A stretch of 64,000 nucleotides of DNA from Desertimonas sp963772825 (GTDB lineage Bacteria > Actinomycetota > Acidimicrobiia > Acidimicrobiales > Ilumatobacteraceae): the NCBI GenBank assembly GCA_963772825.1, contig CAVYYX010000014.1, positions 62,001 through 126,000 of the forward strand. Direction: 5' to 3'. Under the pieces are notes generated by a model. It saw nothing but the letters and a program-made list of their open reading frames with translations, made no database searches and was not told the origin of the DNA. Both the position numbers and the translations under genes were made by a program. Below are positions 23,100 to 32,085 of the stretch, one piece after another (the first letter of the stretch is position 1; every line of letters begins with the position of its first letter).

Positions 23100-23951
23100 A
23101 TGGCCGAGGTGGACATCGTCGGCATCATCGGTTCGGGCGTGATGGGCGCCGGGCTCGTCGAGGTCGTGGCGAGGTCGGGGTATCACGTCGTCGCCCGGTC
23201 ACGCACGCGAGCCGGCGCAGCTGCCGTCGTCGCCACGGTCGCGGCGAGCATCCAACGGCAGGTCGCCAAGGACGCCCTCTGCGTCAGCGAAGGCGACGAA
23301 CTCCTCGGGCGGATCAGGGCCACCGACCACCTCGGCCAGCTGTCGTCGTGCGACCTCGTCATCGAGAGCATCGTCGAGGACCTCGCCACCAAGCGTGAGC
23401 TGTTCGCCGAGCTCGACCAGATCGTCAAGCCGGACGGAATCCTGGCAACGAACACCTCGACCCTCCCGGTCGTCGAGTTGGCGATGGCGACTCAACGGCC
23501 CGACCAAGTGTGCGGCATCCACTTCTTCAACCCGGCGCCACAGATGCGACTCGTCGAGGTGGTCCGCCCGATCACGGCGAACGACGACACGATCAAGTCG
23601 GCGATGGCGTTCGCCACGACCTGCGGCAAGGACGCCATCGAGGTCCTCGACCGGGCCGGGTTCGTGGTCAACGCCCTGCTGTTCCCCTACCTCAACAACG
23701 CCGTGCGGATGTACGAGCATGGAACGGCGTCGGTCGACGACATCGACACGGCCATGTGCGGCGGGTGCAACTTCCCGATGGGTCCGTTCGCCCTCCTCGA
23801 CCTCGTCGGCCTCGACACGTCGGTCGCCATCCTCGAGGCGCTCCATGCCGAGACTGGCGATCCCGGCGACGTCCCAGCTCCGACGCTGCGCCGCAAGGTC
23901 GCCGCCGGCCAGCTCGGTCGCAAGTCGGGCCACGGCTTCTATCGGTACTAA
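23100..23951 (+). CDS. 3-hydroxybutyryl/3-hydroxyacyl-CoA dehydrogenase
   Basis: NAD(P)-dependent oxidation or reduction of 3-hydroxyacyl-CoA. The 283-residue protein has the Rossmann site VGIIGSGVMGAGL, the IESIVEDLATKRELF region, the TNTSTLPVVELA segment, catalytic His in GIHFFNPAPQMRLVEV and the C-terminal domain (GFVVNALLFPYLNNAV, GCNFPMGPFALLDLVGLD). ATG 23100 is supported by the upstream promoter. The ethylmalonyl-CoA-mutase-like enzyme nearby suggests acyl-CoA assimilation as a theme. Confidence 0.92.
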   Translation: MAEVDIVGIIGSGVMGAGLVEVVARSGYHVVARSRTRAGAAAVVATVAASIQRQVAKDALCVSEGDELLGRIRATDHLGQLSSCDLVIESIVEDLATKRELFAELDQIVKPDGILATNTSTLPVVELAMATQRPDQVCGIHFFNPAPQMRLVEVVRPITANDDTIKSAMAFATTCGKDAIEVLDRAGFVVNALLFPYLNNAVRMYEHGTASVDDIDTAMCGGCNFPMGPFALLDLVGLDTSVAILEALHAETGDPGDVPAPTLRRKVAAGQLGRKSGHGFYRY

Positions 23952-23957
23952 TACTCA

Positions 23958-24023
23958 GTTGCGAGCGACCGGAGCGCCAGCGGAGGGAGCGGCCAGCTGT
24001 GGCCTGCGTGGCCGGGGAACGCA
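23958..24023 (+). repeat. Dispersed start-codon-proximal repeat, copy 1
   Basis: 66-bp copy oriented with GGGGAACGCA toward the downstream aat gene, whose ATG is 38 bases away. Its 23-base end (24001-24023) is identical to the three other copies; the distal half (GTTGCGAGCGA ... GCGGCCAG) is diverged but alignable. It contains GGCC-TGCGT-GGCC. Confidence 0.75.
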
Positions 24024-24060
24024 GTGGAACGGAGATTCCACGACGACATGCTGGTCGCCC

Positions 24061-24735
24061 ATGCAGCAGCCGGAGCGACGCCGACCCGTCGAACCGCCGC
24101 CCACCCGGTGGGAGCTGCCATCGCCGCGCACCGCCGATCGCGACGGGATCGCTGGCGTCGGCGGCGACCTCGAACCTGGGACGCTGTTGCAGGCCTATCG
24201 CCGTGGCCTGTTCCCGATGCCGTTCGGTCGGCGCCGGTTGGCGTGGTTCTCGCCGGACCCTCGGGCGATCATCCCCCTCGATGGGCTCGTCGTCAGCCGG
24301 TCACTACGGCGCAGCGTGGGTCGCTACGACGTCCGCTGTGACACCGAGTTCGCCGACGTCATCGTGCACTGCGCCGACCCGCGTCGCCCTGGGTCGTGGA
24401 TCAACCCGGCTTTCGTGCGCGCCTACCGCCGGCTGCACGAACTCGGCTGGGCGCATTCGTTCGAGTGCTTCGACGAGCGCGGGACGCTCGTCGGCGGCCT
24501 CTACGGCGTCCGCCTCGGCTCGTTCTTCGCCGGAGAGGCAATGTTTCACCATGCTCGGGACGCCTCCAAGGTCGCCCTCGTCGGTCTCGTCGACTGGCTC
24601 AACGTGACCGGGGCGAGGTTGCTCGACGTGCAATGGCTGACGCCGCACCTCGTCTCGCTCGGCGCCGTCGCCATCGATCGCGAGGACTACCTTCGGCGCC
24701 TCGCCGACGCCGTCACCGAGGTGGCCGACCAGTGA
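24061..24735 (+). CDS. aat: Leucyl/phenylalanyl-tRNA--protein transferase
   Basis: Adds Leu or Phe to the N-terminus of proteins bearing Arg/Lys, marking them for ClpS/ClpAP-type degradation. 224 residues with the family signatures GDLEPGTLLQAYRRGLFPM, WFSPDPRAIIPL, the RPGSWINPAFVRAYRRLHELGWAHSFECF stretch (about residues 115-145) and GGLYGVRLGSFFAGEAMF. ATG 24061 gives the usual length. It overlaps the next gene by GTGA. Confidence 0.94.
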   Translation: MQQPERRRPVEPPPTRWELPSPRTADRDGIAGVGGDLEPGTLLQAYRRGLFPMPFGRRRLAWFSPDPRAIIPLDGLVVSRSLRRSVGRYDVRCDTEFADVIVHCADPRRPGSWINPAFVRAYRRLHELGWAHSFECFDERGTLVGGLYGVRLGSFFAGEAMFHHARDASKVALVGLVDWLNVTGARLLDVQWLTPHLVSLGAVAIDREDYLRRLADAVTEVADQ

Positions 24736-26708
24736 CCGAGTGGGTCGGGAACGCCGGTCGACGCGACTCCCCGTGGATCATGCGCACGTACTCCGGGCAC
24801 TCCACGGCGGCGGCGTCCAACGCCCTGTACCGCACGAACCTGGCCAAGGGCCAGACCGGTCTGTCCGTCGCGTTCGACCTCCCGACACAGACCGGATACG
24901 ACCCCGACTCGCCGATGGCCCGCGGCGAGGTCGGCAAGGTCGGCGTGCCGATCAGCCATCTCGGCGACATGCGCACACTGCTCGACGGCATCCCGCCGGC
25001 GCAGATGAACACGTCGATGACGATCAACGCCACGGCGGCGTGGTTGCTGGCGTTGTACGTCGCCAATGCGGCCGAACAGGGCGTCGACCCGAGCGTGCTG
25101 CGGGGGACGACGCAGAACGACATCGTCAAGGAGTACCTGTCGCGCGGCACCTACATCTTCCCGCCCGGTCCGTCGCGCCGCTTGACCGTCGACATGGTCG
25201 CCTGGTGTGCGGCCAACGCTCCGCAGTGGAACCCGATCAACGTTTGCTCGTATCACCTGCAAGAGGCGGGCGCGACGCCGGTGCAGGAGCTGGCCTTCTC
25301 CTTGGCCACCGCCGTCGGCGTGCTCGACGCCGTGATCGAGTCGGGTCAGGTGCCGCCCGAGCAGTTTGCCCGGGTGTACGGATCGATCTCCTTCTTCGTC
25401 AATGCCGGGATTCGCTTCATCGAGGAGATCTGCAAGCTGCGCGCCTTCGGCGTGCTGTGGGAACGCATCGGCCGGGAACGCTACGGGGTCACGGACGACA
25501 AGGCCCTGCGGTTCCGCTACGGGGTGCAGGTCAACAGCCTCGGGCTCACCGAGTCACAGCCGGAGAACAACGTGCAACGGATCGTCCTCGAGATGCTCGC
25601 CGTCACGTTGTCGCGGTCGGCGAGGGCGCGCAGCATCCAGCTGCCGGCGTGGAACGAAGCGCTTGGGTTGCCACGCCCGTGGGATCAACAGTGGTCGTTG
25701 CGCATGCAACAGGTGCTCGCCTACGAGAGCGACATCCTCGAGTACGACGACATTTTCGACGGCTCCGTCGTCGTCGAGGCACGCACGTCCGAGCTCTGTG
25801 ATCACGCGTGGGCCGAGCTCGAAGAGATCTTGGCGATGGGCGGCGCGTTCGACGCCGTCGAGACGTTGAAGTCGCGACTTGTCGCGTCGATGGCCGAGCG
25901 CACACGACGGATCGAGTCGGGTGACCAGATCGTCGTCGGGGTCAACCAATTCACGGAAAGCGAGCTGTCGCCGCTCGGGGGCGACGAGGCGATCCTGCGC
26001 GTCGACCCCGATGTCGAGGCCGCAGCCGTCGCCGGCATCAGCCAATGGCGGGCGGAACGTGATCGCCCTGCCGTCAGCGCGGCGCTCGCCGAGTTGCGCC
26101 GAGCGGCCGAGACCGCGGCGAACGTGATGCCAGCGTCGATTGCCCTCGCCCGCGCTGGCGGGACCACCGGCGAATGGGGCGCGGTCATGCGCGAGGTGTT
26201 CGGCGAGTATCGCGGACCGACCGGTGTGGCCGGGGCAACCGGTGGCCATACCGGTCTGGGCCAAGTCGCCGACTGGGTGCGGTCGCTTCCCGATGGCCCG
26301 CCGCGACTGCTCGTGGCGAAGCCGGGGCTCGACGGCCACTCCAACGGCGCCGAGCAGATCGCTGTCGCTGCTCGTGATGCTGGCATCGAGGTCATCTACT
26401 CCGGGATTCGCCTGACCACCGAGCAGGTCGCTGCATCGGCACGCGACGAGGACGTCGACGTGATCGGTCTGTCGATCCTGTCGGGCTCGCACCTCGAACT
26501 CGTTCCCGACGTCATCGATCGGCTCGCCAGCTATGGCATCGACGCCCCCGTCGTCGTCGGCGGGATCATCCCTGAGGCGGACCGTTCCCGGCTCCTCGCC
26601 GCCGGGGTGGCCAAGGTCTACACGCCAACCGACTTCGACCTGTCGCGCATCGTGCGCGAGATCGCCGAGCTCGCCGTGGCGCATCGCGACAAGCAGGCCT
26701 CGCGCTGA
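24732..26708 (+). CDS. Ethylmalonyl-CoA mutase-like B12 enzyme (MeaA family)
   Basis: Adenosylcobalamin-dependent acyl-CoA mutase with catalytic and cobalamin domains in one 658-residue chain. It follows MeaA/ethylmalonyl-CoA mutase closely: RTYSGHSTAAASNALYRTNL, FDLPTQTGYD, the MNTSMTINATAAWLLALY stretch, and QVNSLGLTESQPENNVQRI. The C-terminal B12 module has D-x-H-x-x-G (LDGHSNG, nt about 26329-26349). MeaA works in the ethylmalonyl-CoA pathway of acetyl-CoA assimilation; crotonyl-CoA carboxylase is not in this window, so isobutyryl- or methylmalonyl-type activity cannot be excluded. GTG 24732 overlaps the aat stop. Confidence 0.88.
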   Translation: MTEWVGNAGRRDSPWIMRTYSGHSTAAASNALYRTNLAKGQTGLSVAFDLPTQTGYDPDSPMARGEVGKVGVPISHLGDMRTLLDGIPPAQMNTSMTINATAAWLLALYVANAAEQGVDPSVLRGTTQNDIVKEYLSRGTYIFPPGPSRRLTVDMVAWCAANAPQWNPINVCSYHLQEAGATPVQELAFSLATAVGVLDAVIESGQVPPEQFARVYGSISFFVNAGIRFIEEICKLRAFGVLWERIGRERYGVTDDKALRFRYGVQVNSLGLTESQPENNVQRIVLEMLAVTLSRSARARSIQLPAWNEALGLPRPWDQQWSLRMQQVLAYESDILEYDDIFDGSVVVEARTSELCDHAWAELEEILAMGGAFDAVETLKSRLVASMAERTRRIESGDQIVVGVNQFTESELSPLGGDEAILRVDPDVEAAAVAGISQWRAERDRPAVSAALAELRRAAETAANVMPASIALARAGGTTGEWGAVMREVFGEYRGPTGVAGATGGHTGLGQVADWVRSLPDGPPRLLVAKPGLDGHSNGAEQIAVAARDAGIEVIYSGIRLTTEQVAASARDEDVDVIGLSILSGSHLELVPDVIDRLASYGIDAPVVVGGIIPEADRSRLLAAGVAKVYTPTDFDLSRIVREIAELAVAHRDKQASR

Positions 26709-26719
26709 GCAGGCAGGTC

Positions 26720-27202
26720 GTGCTCGCCGCGGTGTGGTGGGCGCTGGCGGGGTGCGGTGACGACGGCGGGGCCACGGCGACGAGCCTGCCGGTGGAGGCC
26801 GTCGTACCGGTCGGCTTCGACCGCGAGGGCGTGACGATCACCACGGCGGACGGAGGACAGCAGACGGCGAGCGTGTGGGTCGCCGACTCGACCGACGAGC
26901 GCGGGCGCGGCTTGATGGAGGTGACGGATCTCGGAGGCGCCTCCGGGATGTTGTTCGTCTTCGATACCGAGGGTGTCGGCCGCTTCTACATGTGGCAGAC
27001 GCCGATGCCGTTGGACATCGCCTTCTTCGCCGCCGACGGCACGTTTGTCGGCAGCGCCGAGATGGCGCCGTGCCTCGAGCCGACCGCCGCCGCCTGCGAG
27101 CGGTACGCCCCTGACGAGCCATACCTGCTGGCCCTCGAGGTGCCGGCCGGTGAACTCGACGACCTCGGCGTCGGCCCCGGGGCCCGGCTCACCCGCCCCT
27201 GA
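26720..27202 (+). CDS. DUF192 lipoprotein
   Basis: 160 residues with a lipobox LAGC near the N-terminus and a DUF192 domain (RGRGLMEVTDLGGASGMLFVF, FYMWQTPMPLDIAFF). The GTG 26720 start gives a signal with no basic n-region. A CTG at 26705, overlapping the mutase stop (TGA 26706-26708), would add five residues with an Arg and a more normal lipoprotein signal. DUF192 function is unknown; members are secreted or periplasmic in many bacteria. Confidence 0.78.
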   Translation: MLAAVWWALAGCGDDGGATATSLPVEAVVPVGFDREGVTITTADGGQQTASVWVADSTDERGRGLMEVTDLGGASGMLFVFDTEGVGRFYMWQTPMPLDIAFFAADGTFVGSAEMAPCLEPTAAACERYAPDEPYLLALEVPAGELDDLGVGPGARLTRP

Positions 27203-27207
27203 TCGAC

Positions 27208-27241
27208 GGCAACCCCCGGGACCGAAGTCCCGGGGGTTGCC
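27208..27241. terminator. Strong bidirectional hairpin terminator
   Basis: Arms GGCAACCCCCGGGAC (27208-27222) and GTCCCGGGGGTTGCC (27227-27241), loop CGAA: a perfect 15-bp stem between convergent genes. There is no U-tract, as is usual in high-GC actinobacteria. Confidence 0.85.
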
Positions 27242-27279
27242 AGTTCCGAAGGGCTACTGCCGCCGCTGCGGCCCTCCGA

Positions 27280-29421
27280 TCAGCCGTTCGCCCCCGAGCG
27301 ACGGGTGGCGAAGATCGCCCCGCCGCCGGCCAGCAGGAAGGCTGCGGCGACCATCGCCAGCACACCGGTCGAAGCGCCAGTCTGGGGCAGTCGGCCGGCT
27401 GGGGCAGGGACAGTAGTGCTGGGAGCCGGGTCGGGCGTCGTCTGCGGGTTGGCGCACGCCGCCGTCGCCGGCGGATAGCTCACCGTTGCGGTTGCCGTCG
27501 GGTTCACCTCGATGACCACCGTGAGGCCATCACGAAGCCGTGCGTCGGACGGGTCGACCACCCAGTGGCCGTCGACCAGCATCCAGCCCGGCCAGTCGGT
27601 CGGGTTGCCGGCGCCGTCGACGGAAGCTCCGGGGTAGACGAACCGCACCGTCGAACCGGCCTGGTAGGTGGCCGTGTCGGTGCCGACGCTGTTGCCATCG
27701 AGGTCGATGAACGTGATCGCCGCGGGGCGGCCGTTGAACTCCGGCTGATTGCCGAACGTGACTTCGATGTACGGCGCATCCCTGAGACACACCGGCCCGA
27801 TCGCAGAGATGCTCAGGCCGGACGGTCCCGGCGTCGTCGGTGGCTCCGTTGGAGTCGTCGGGTCCGTCGTCACCGGCGGCTGCGTCGTTTCGGTCGGCGG
27901 GGCCGTGGTGTCCGGTGGCTGGGTGGTCACCGGAGGTGTGAACACGCAACCGTCACCCGAACCGACGAACTCACTGGGCGATTGGTCAGCGAACAACACG
28001 GCGACAGTCACGCTGCCCTCTTCGCCCCGCAGCGACTCGATGACCGCCGACTCACCTGGGGCGAGCGCGACGGGCGAGACGATGGCGACCTCACCAGTGT
28101 TCGTCAACTGCCACGACACGTAGTCGGGGCCGGTGCTGGTGCACACGACCTCGGCGTTGGGCGCGGGGCACTCTTCGCCGGACTCAGCAGGCAGTCCGTA
28201 GTTGATGGCAGTTTCGCCGTTGCCGAACTTGTACCCACCAACAGCGGTGGCGACCAGTTCACCATTCACCAACTCCCAATCAATGGTCTCGGTGTCAGAC
28301 GGAACATCCCACGCGGCGTTCCCGGGACCGCAGGGGTCACTCTGAGTTGGCTCGCCAGGATTCGTCACACACTGGTCGGTCAGCGCGGCGACTTCCTCAT
28401 CCGTCAGTTCACGCTCACCGAAGCTGATCTCGGCGGTGCCTGCGAGCACCTTGTCCCAAGTCAGCGTGGCGGCGTTGTACTCGTACGTGTAGTGCGTGAC
28501 CGTGGTACGAGTCTCCAGCGTTGTGTCACCGCACTCGGCTGAGCCGGTGTCCTCGGTGATCTCGTCGGACGGCGGGTTCTCCGGGCGGCAGTTCTCCAGT
28601 TCCTTCTCCGTCAGCGCACGTTCCAAGGTGCTGACGACGTACTCGTCGCCGTCCTGGGTGCGCACCCATTGGGAGTTCGAATCGAGGACGTAGGTGAAGT
28701 CCGTGTGGAACACCGTCCTCGTGGCCGATCCGTCACCGGGGCCGTCGCAGACACCCTCATCGATGCGCTTATCGAAGTCGTCCGGTGGCCTGTGGCAAGG
28801 TGACTGCGGGTCGTTGCTCTGGTAGCCGGTTGCCGGGAGCACGTGGTAGGGGCTGTCGAAGTTGGTGTCGAAGCCGTCCGGGAAGACGTATCCCGCCAGC
28901 GGCGTCACAACCACTTCGTAGTCAGCCGGAGCGGTGTGGGTACCGACACCAGGCGTGATGCTCACACCCGCTGGCTGAGCCGGGATGACAAGCGAGCCGC
29001 CAGCGACACAGGTGGGAGGATTCAGCGTCGGCGGTAACGGGGTCACTTCTTTGGACGGCGTGGCGCACACGTCGGCGTGCGACGTGTTCTTCATTTTGCC
29101 AGCCACGTCGATCTGCGCCGGGATGACGTATCCGGCGTCCTGGTAGCCGAACGAGTAGTGGCCGTGGTTGTCGCCAGCGCTGCCGCTCTTGATCCAGACG
29201 ACGCCGCCGACCGAAGTCGCCTCGCCCGCCTTGATGTCGCCTTGTGCCCGAGGGCTGCAGGGATGGTTGTCGTTGTCGGATGAGATGCCGACCCCATCGT
29301 CGCCAGTAGGCCGCAAGGCGCTGTTGTGCGCCGACGCAAGGTTCGGCACCGCCAGGGCCACACCAGCCATTGTCAGAAGTGCAGCCGCGCCGAAGCGCAG
29401 CCGGTTACCCGCCAGTTTCAT
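27280..29421 (-). CDS. LPXTG-anchored Cys-rich surface protein
   Basis: 713-residue secreted protein. Signal peptide (MKLAGNRLRFGAAALLTMAG..., cleavage near ASA/HNS); N-terminal region rich in Cys; two related modules around residues 228-275 and 300-350 (TRTVFHTDFTYV...ERALTEKELENC and TRTTVTHYTYEY...ERELTDEEVAALTDQC); a Thr/Pro linker (PPVTTQPPDTTAPP...); a further beta domain; then LPQTG at residues 678-682, a hydrophobic helix and a basic tail, the sortase sorting signal. ATG 29421 starts a proper signal peptide and has a purine-rich leader (AAAGGCGGAAC). No sortase gene in the window. Ligand unknown; a surface adhesin or coat role is an inference. Confidence 0.88.
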   Translation of the reverse strand: MKLAGNRLRFGAAALLTMAGVALAVPNLASAHNSALRPTGDDGVGISSDNDNHPCSPRAQGDIKAGEATSVGGVVWIKSGSAGDNHGHYSFGYQDAGYVIPAQIDVAGKMKNTSHADVCATPSKEVTPLPPTLNPPTCVAGGSLVIPAQPAGVSITPGVGTHTAPADYEVVVTPLAGYVFPDGFDTNFDSPYHVLPATGYQSNDPQSPCHRPPDDFDKRIDEGVCDGPGDGSATRTVFHTDFTYVLDSNSQWVRTQDGDEYVVSTLERALTEKELENCRPENPPSDEITEDTGSAECGDTTLETRTTVTHYTYEYNAATLTWDKVLAGTAEISFGERELTDEEVAALTDQCVTNPGEPTQSDPCGPGNAAWDVPSDTETIDWELVNGELVATAVGGYKFGNGETAINYGLPAESGEECPAPNAEVVCTSTGPDYVSWQLTNTGEVAIVSPVALAPGESAVIESLRGEEGSVTVAVLFADQSPSEFVGSGDGCVFTPPVTTQPPDTTAPPTETTQPPVTTDPTTPTEPPTTPGPSGLSISAIGPVCLRDAPYIEVTFGNQPEFNGRPAAITFIDLDGNSVGTDTATYQAGSTVRFVYPGASVDGAGNPTDWPGWMLVDGHWVVDPSDARLRDGLTVVIEVNPTATATVSYPPATAACANPQTTPDPAPSTTVPAPAGRLPQTGASTGVLAMVAAAFLLAGGGAIFATRRSGANG

Positions 29422-29814
29422 GAGTTCCGCCTTTAGTGCCCTCGCGCCGAACTCGAGATCGAGTTCTGTTACCGCCGCAACGAGAGTCGTCGGCAATGTA
29501 CACGGCCGTGGTCGTCGCGCAACGCATGGTCGAGGATTTCTCGGCCGGCCGCAGTGTCGGGCCCGGGCGTCGACTCCCGGGCCCGCTCGCGAGTCCGTCC
29601 GTGCGGCGGTCGCTCGAACCGACTCACGTTCACACTGGCTCCCCGCGACGGGACTCGCACCGCGACGCCGCCACGCGGGTGATCACTCCATCGCCGTGCC
29701 GCCTCGGTGCTCCGTATCGACTCCGCCGAGTCGAATGCCGCCAAGCGAGGAGCGGCGACAACCTAGCGCCGCCGCGCCGAACGTCGCGCGACGATCGACA
29801 GATTCGCGATCGCG
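29422..29814 (-). other. Intergenic region upstream of the LPXTG gene
   Basis: About 390 bases without a gene, holding the LPXTG gene leader and promoter and the hairpin at 29559-29584. No convincing ORF in either strand. The gene at 29815-30522 reads into it. Confidence 0.5.
29559..29584. terminator. GC-only hairpin, possible terminator
   Basis: GGGCCCGGG (29559-29567), 8-base loop, CCCGGGCCC (29576-29584). On the minus strand it follows the oxygenase-like gene by about 230 bases and precedes the LPXTG gene by about 140. Confidence 0.5.
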
Positions 29815-30522
29815 TCAGGCCGCGGGCACTGGCGCGCGTTGCGTCTCTACCCAGCGCTCCAGGGCCGGGCCGGACTCGAAGCTGGTGATCAGCGCGTAGC
29901 GGGGGGCGTCGCCGGTGTGCACGACGACGTGCCAGAGGCGTTGGGTGTCGACGAGGAAGCGGGCGCCGAGGTGCAGGGGCACCTGCCGCTCGGTGTCTCG
30001 ATCGGGGAGACCGTCGGGTCCTGTGTCCATCAGCAGCATGTAGCTGTCCGGGTTGTCGGTGAGCTCGACCCACGAGCGCACCACCCAACCTTCGTCGTCG
30101 GGGTTGAAGCGATTGTTGTCGTCACGGTGGATCGAGCGGATCGCCTCGTCACGCGACTGCGGCTCGAGCTTGATGATCCGCACCCGGCCGAAGTTGGCGC
30201 CGACCGACTCCACGTAGTCACGCACCCCCGGGACGATCGCGGCGTTCGAGGTCCAGATGGCGTCCTTGTCCGTCTTGCCCTTGTCCCAGAATCCACGGCA
30301 GTCGAGCTCGCCGTCCGCCGAGGCGATCGGCGCGAAGTTCGTGTCGCCGCCGCTCTTCCACTCCATGTACTCGAGGGCGAGGTACTGCTCGGGTGGCACC
30401 TCGAACTCGGCGTCAGTGAGCGCGACGAATCCCGATTCGTCAAGGGCGGCGAGCCGCGGGTGCGGCGTGGCCAGCGGGATCTGCGTGCTCCAGTGGTCAG
30501 CGGTCGGCCAGAACGAGCTCAT
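29815..30522 (-). CDS. 2OG-Fe(II)-oxygenase-like (aspartyl/asparaginyl hydroxylase-type) protein
   Basis: 235 residues. The HxD iron ligands appear in RSIHRDDNNRF (about residue 120) and the distal His with the 2-oxoglutarate Arg in RLWHVVVHTGDAPRYALI (about residue 200), spaced as in double-stranded beta-helix dioxygenases. Trp-rich flanks (VVRSWVELTD). Substrate unknown. ATG 30522 chosen from the leaderless TAGGCT at 30531-30536. Confidence 0.65.
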   Translation of the reverse strand: MSSFWPTADHWSTQIPLATPHPRLAALDESGFVALTDAEFEVPPEQYLALEYMEWKSGGDTNFAPIASADGELDCRGFWDKGKTDKDAIWTSNAAIVPGVRDYVESVGANFGRVRIIKLEPQSRDEAIRSIHRDDNNRFNPDDEGWVVRSWVELTDNPDSYMLLMDTGPDGLPDRDTERQVPLHLGARFLVDTQRLWHVVVHTGDAPRYALITSFESGPALERWVETQRAPVPAA

Positions 30523-30530
30523 GGGCCGCC

Positions 30531-30536
30531 AGCCTA
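30531..30536 (-). promoter_or_regulatory. -10 hexamer TAGGCT of the oxygenase-like gene
   Basis: Minus-strand TAGGCT 8 bases before ATG 30522. Confidence 0.45.
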
Positions 30537-30566
30537 GGGGCCGGTCCGGCCGCGACCGGTGCACCC

Positions 30567-30986
30567 TCAGGGTGCAGCGGTGGTCGTCGGGGCGACGGTC
30601 GTCGCACCGGCCACGGTGGGCATCGGCGGCGGGGTCTGGCCGGGCACGGTCGGCGGTAGCTGAACGGCGACGATGTCCTCTCGGCGGGGGATGACCAGGA
30701 ACTGCCCCGCTTGGATGTCGTCGGGGTCGGTGACCTCGTTGGCGTCCATGAGCGCCTGGACGGGAATCGAATAGGCGGCGGCGATCAACGTCAGCGTGTC
30801 GCCGCGCTTCACCTCGTAGTACTGCGGCAGCGTCGTCGCCGTTGCGACGGTCGTGGACGTCGTCGACGACGTGGCAATCGGAGGGAGCGTCGGGCCGCTC
30901 TGCGGGTCATCATCGTTGGAACAGGCGGCCACTCCGATGGCTGCGATCGCGGCGACCACGGGCAGCGACGACCAGTGCGCGCGCAT
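30567..30986 (-). CDS. LysM-domain lipoprotein
   Basis: 139 residues: signal peptide with lipobox GVAAC, Thr/Ser-rich linker, one LysM domain (YYEVKRGDTLTLIAAAYSIP...DIQAGQFLVIP, about residues 56-100) that binds peptidoglycan GlcNAc backbones, and a Pro/Thr-rich tail. Likely a membrane-tethered wall-binding protein. TACGAT -10 is 8 bases upstream of the ATG. Confidence 0.87.
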   Translation of the reverse strand: MRAHWSSLPVVAAIAAIGVAACSNDDDPQSGPTLPPIATSSTTSTTVATATTLPQYYEVKRGDTLTLIAAAYSIPVQALMDANEVTDPDDIQAGQFLVIPRREDIVAVQLPPTVPGQTPPPMPTVAGATTVAPTTTAAP

Positions 30987-30994
30987 GAGCGGGA

Positions 30995-31000
30995 ATCGTA
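30995..31000 (-). promoter_or_regulatory. -10 hexamer TACGAT of the LysM lipoprotein gene
   Basis: Minus-strand TACGAT 8 bases before ATG 30986. Confidence 0.45.
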
Positions 31001-31004
31001 GGCA

Positions 31005-32085
31005 CTAACCGGCGCGGCCGACCACGTAGCGGGCCAGCTCGACCAGCTCGTCGCGGGCGACCTGGGTGATGGCGATCGTCGCCAGGGCATCGATCGCCTC
31101 GTCGCTCAAACGCTCGATTGCCGCCTCCAACTGATCGAGCGCCCCGGTGTCGACGATGACTTGCTGGATCGCGGCGATGTCGTCGGCGTCGAGGTCGGGA
31201 GCCCCGACTCGGTCGAGCACGGCGAGCTGGACCGGCGTCGCCCCGGCCACGGCACGGGCGAGCAACGGGGTCGGCTTGCCCTCGATGAGGTCCCCGCCAA
31301 CCGGCTTGCCGGTCACCGCGGTGTCACCGAACACACCCATCACGTCGTCGCGCATCTGGAAGGCGTCGCCGAGCGGTAATCCGTAGCGGGACAGTTGGGG
31401 AAGCAGCTCGTCGGCCCGTTGCGGAGCAGCGAGCAGGGCACCGAGATGCAATGGACGCTCGATCGTGTACTTGCCGCTCTTGTAGCGAGCGATCCGCTCA
31501 GCGCGGTCGATGCCGTCGCTCGCCGCGCACCGAGCCGACGATGTCGAGGAACTGTCCGATGTTCAGCTCGGTGCGCAACTCGTTCCACATCCGCCAGACG
31601 GGGTCGGAAGCGCCGACGAGGAGCTCGTCGGCAAGCACGAACGCCAGGTCGCCGACGAGGATCGCCGCGCCCTCGCCGAACCGGCGGGACTCCCCCGACC
31701 AGCCGGCCAGTCGATGCGTGTCGGCGTACACGGCATGCGTCGTCGACTCGCCACGACGGCTCGAGGCGTCGTCCATCACGTCGTCGTGGAACAGGGCGAA
31801 GGCATGCATCAGTTCGAACGCCGCCCCTGCGTCGACCACGCGTTGATCGTCGGGGGACCCTCCGGCGCCGACGAAGCCCCACTGGCAGAACGCTGGGCGG
31901 AGGCGCTTGCCTCCGGCCTCGACCATTCGGCGGATCTCGTTGAACGGCCCGGCCAAGTCGGCGTCGAGCGCTGTCCAGCGCCGGCCCTCGGCGGCGACGA
32001 AGCTGACCACCCGGTCGGTGACCCTCGACGCGATCGCCGACAGGCTCGCTGGCGGCGAGGCGGTGGTCAGCCGGGGAACCGTCAT
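31005..32085 (-). pseudogene. Polyprenyl (geranylgeranyl-type) diphosphate synthase, frameshifted
   Basis: Trans-isoprenyl diphosphate synthase with both Asp-rich motifs: first HDDVMDD with the GGKRLRP substrate Lys/Arg, second FQMRDDVMGVFGD. The frame from ATG 32085 stops at 31500 after GSVRGERR, while the next frame continues with DGIDRAERIARYKSGKYTIE and then RPLHLG. The junction contains GCGAGCGA (near 31515-31522), a 4-bp tandem duplication; deleting one GCGA gives VRGDGIDRAER without loss. The start overlaps xseB by ATGA. Predicted role: quinone or carotenoid side-chain precursor synthesis. Real mutation or sequencing error cannot be separated here. Confidence 0.85.

Noticed and set aside
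24024..24341. ORF from GTG just after repeat copy 1
   Set aside because: It overlaps the conserved aat gene in another frame and is Arg/Pro-rich without domain similarity.
31498..31530. Programmed frameshifting in the polyprenyl synthase
   Set aside because: No slippery heptamer or pseudoknot was seen; the GCGA duplication explains the break more simply.
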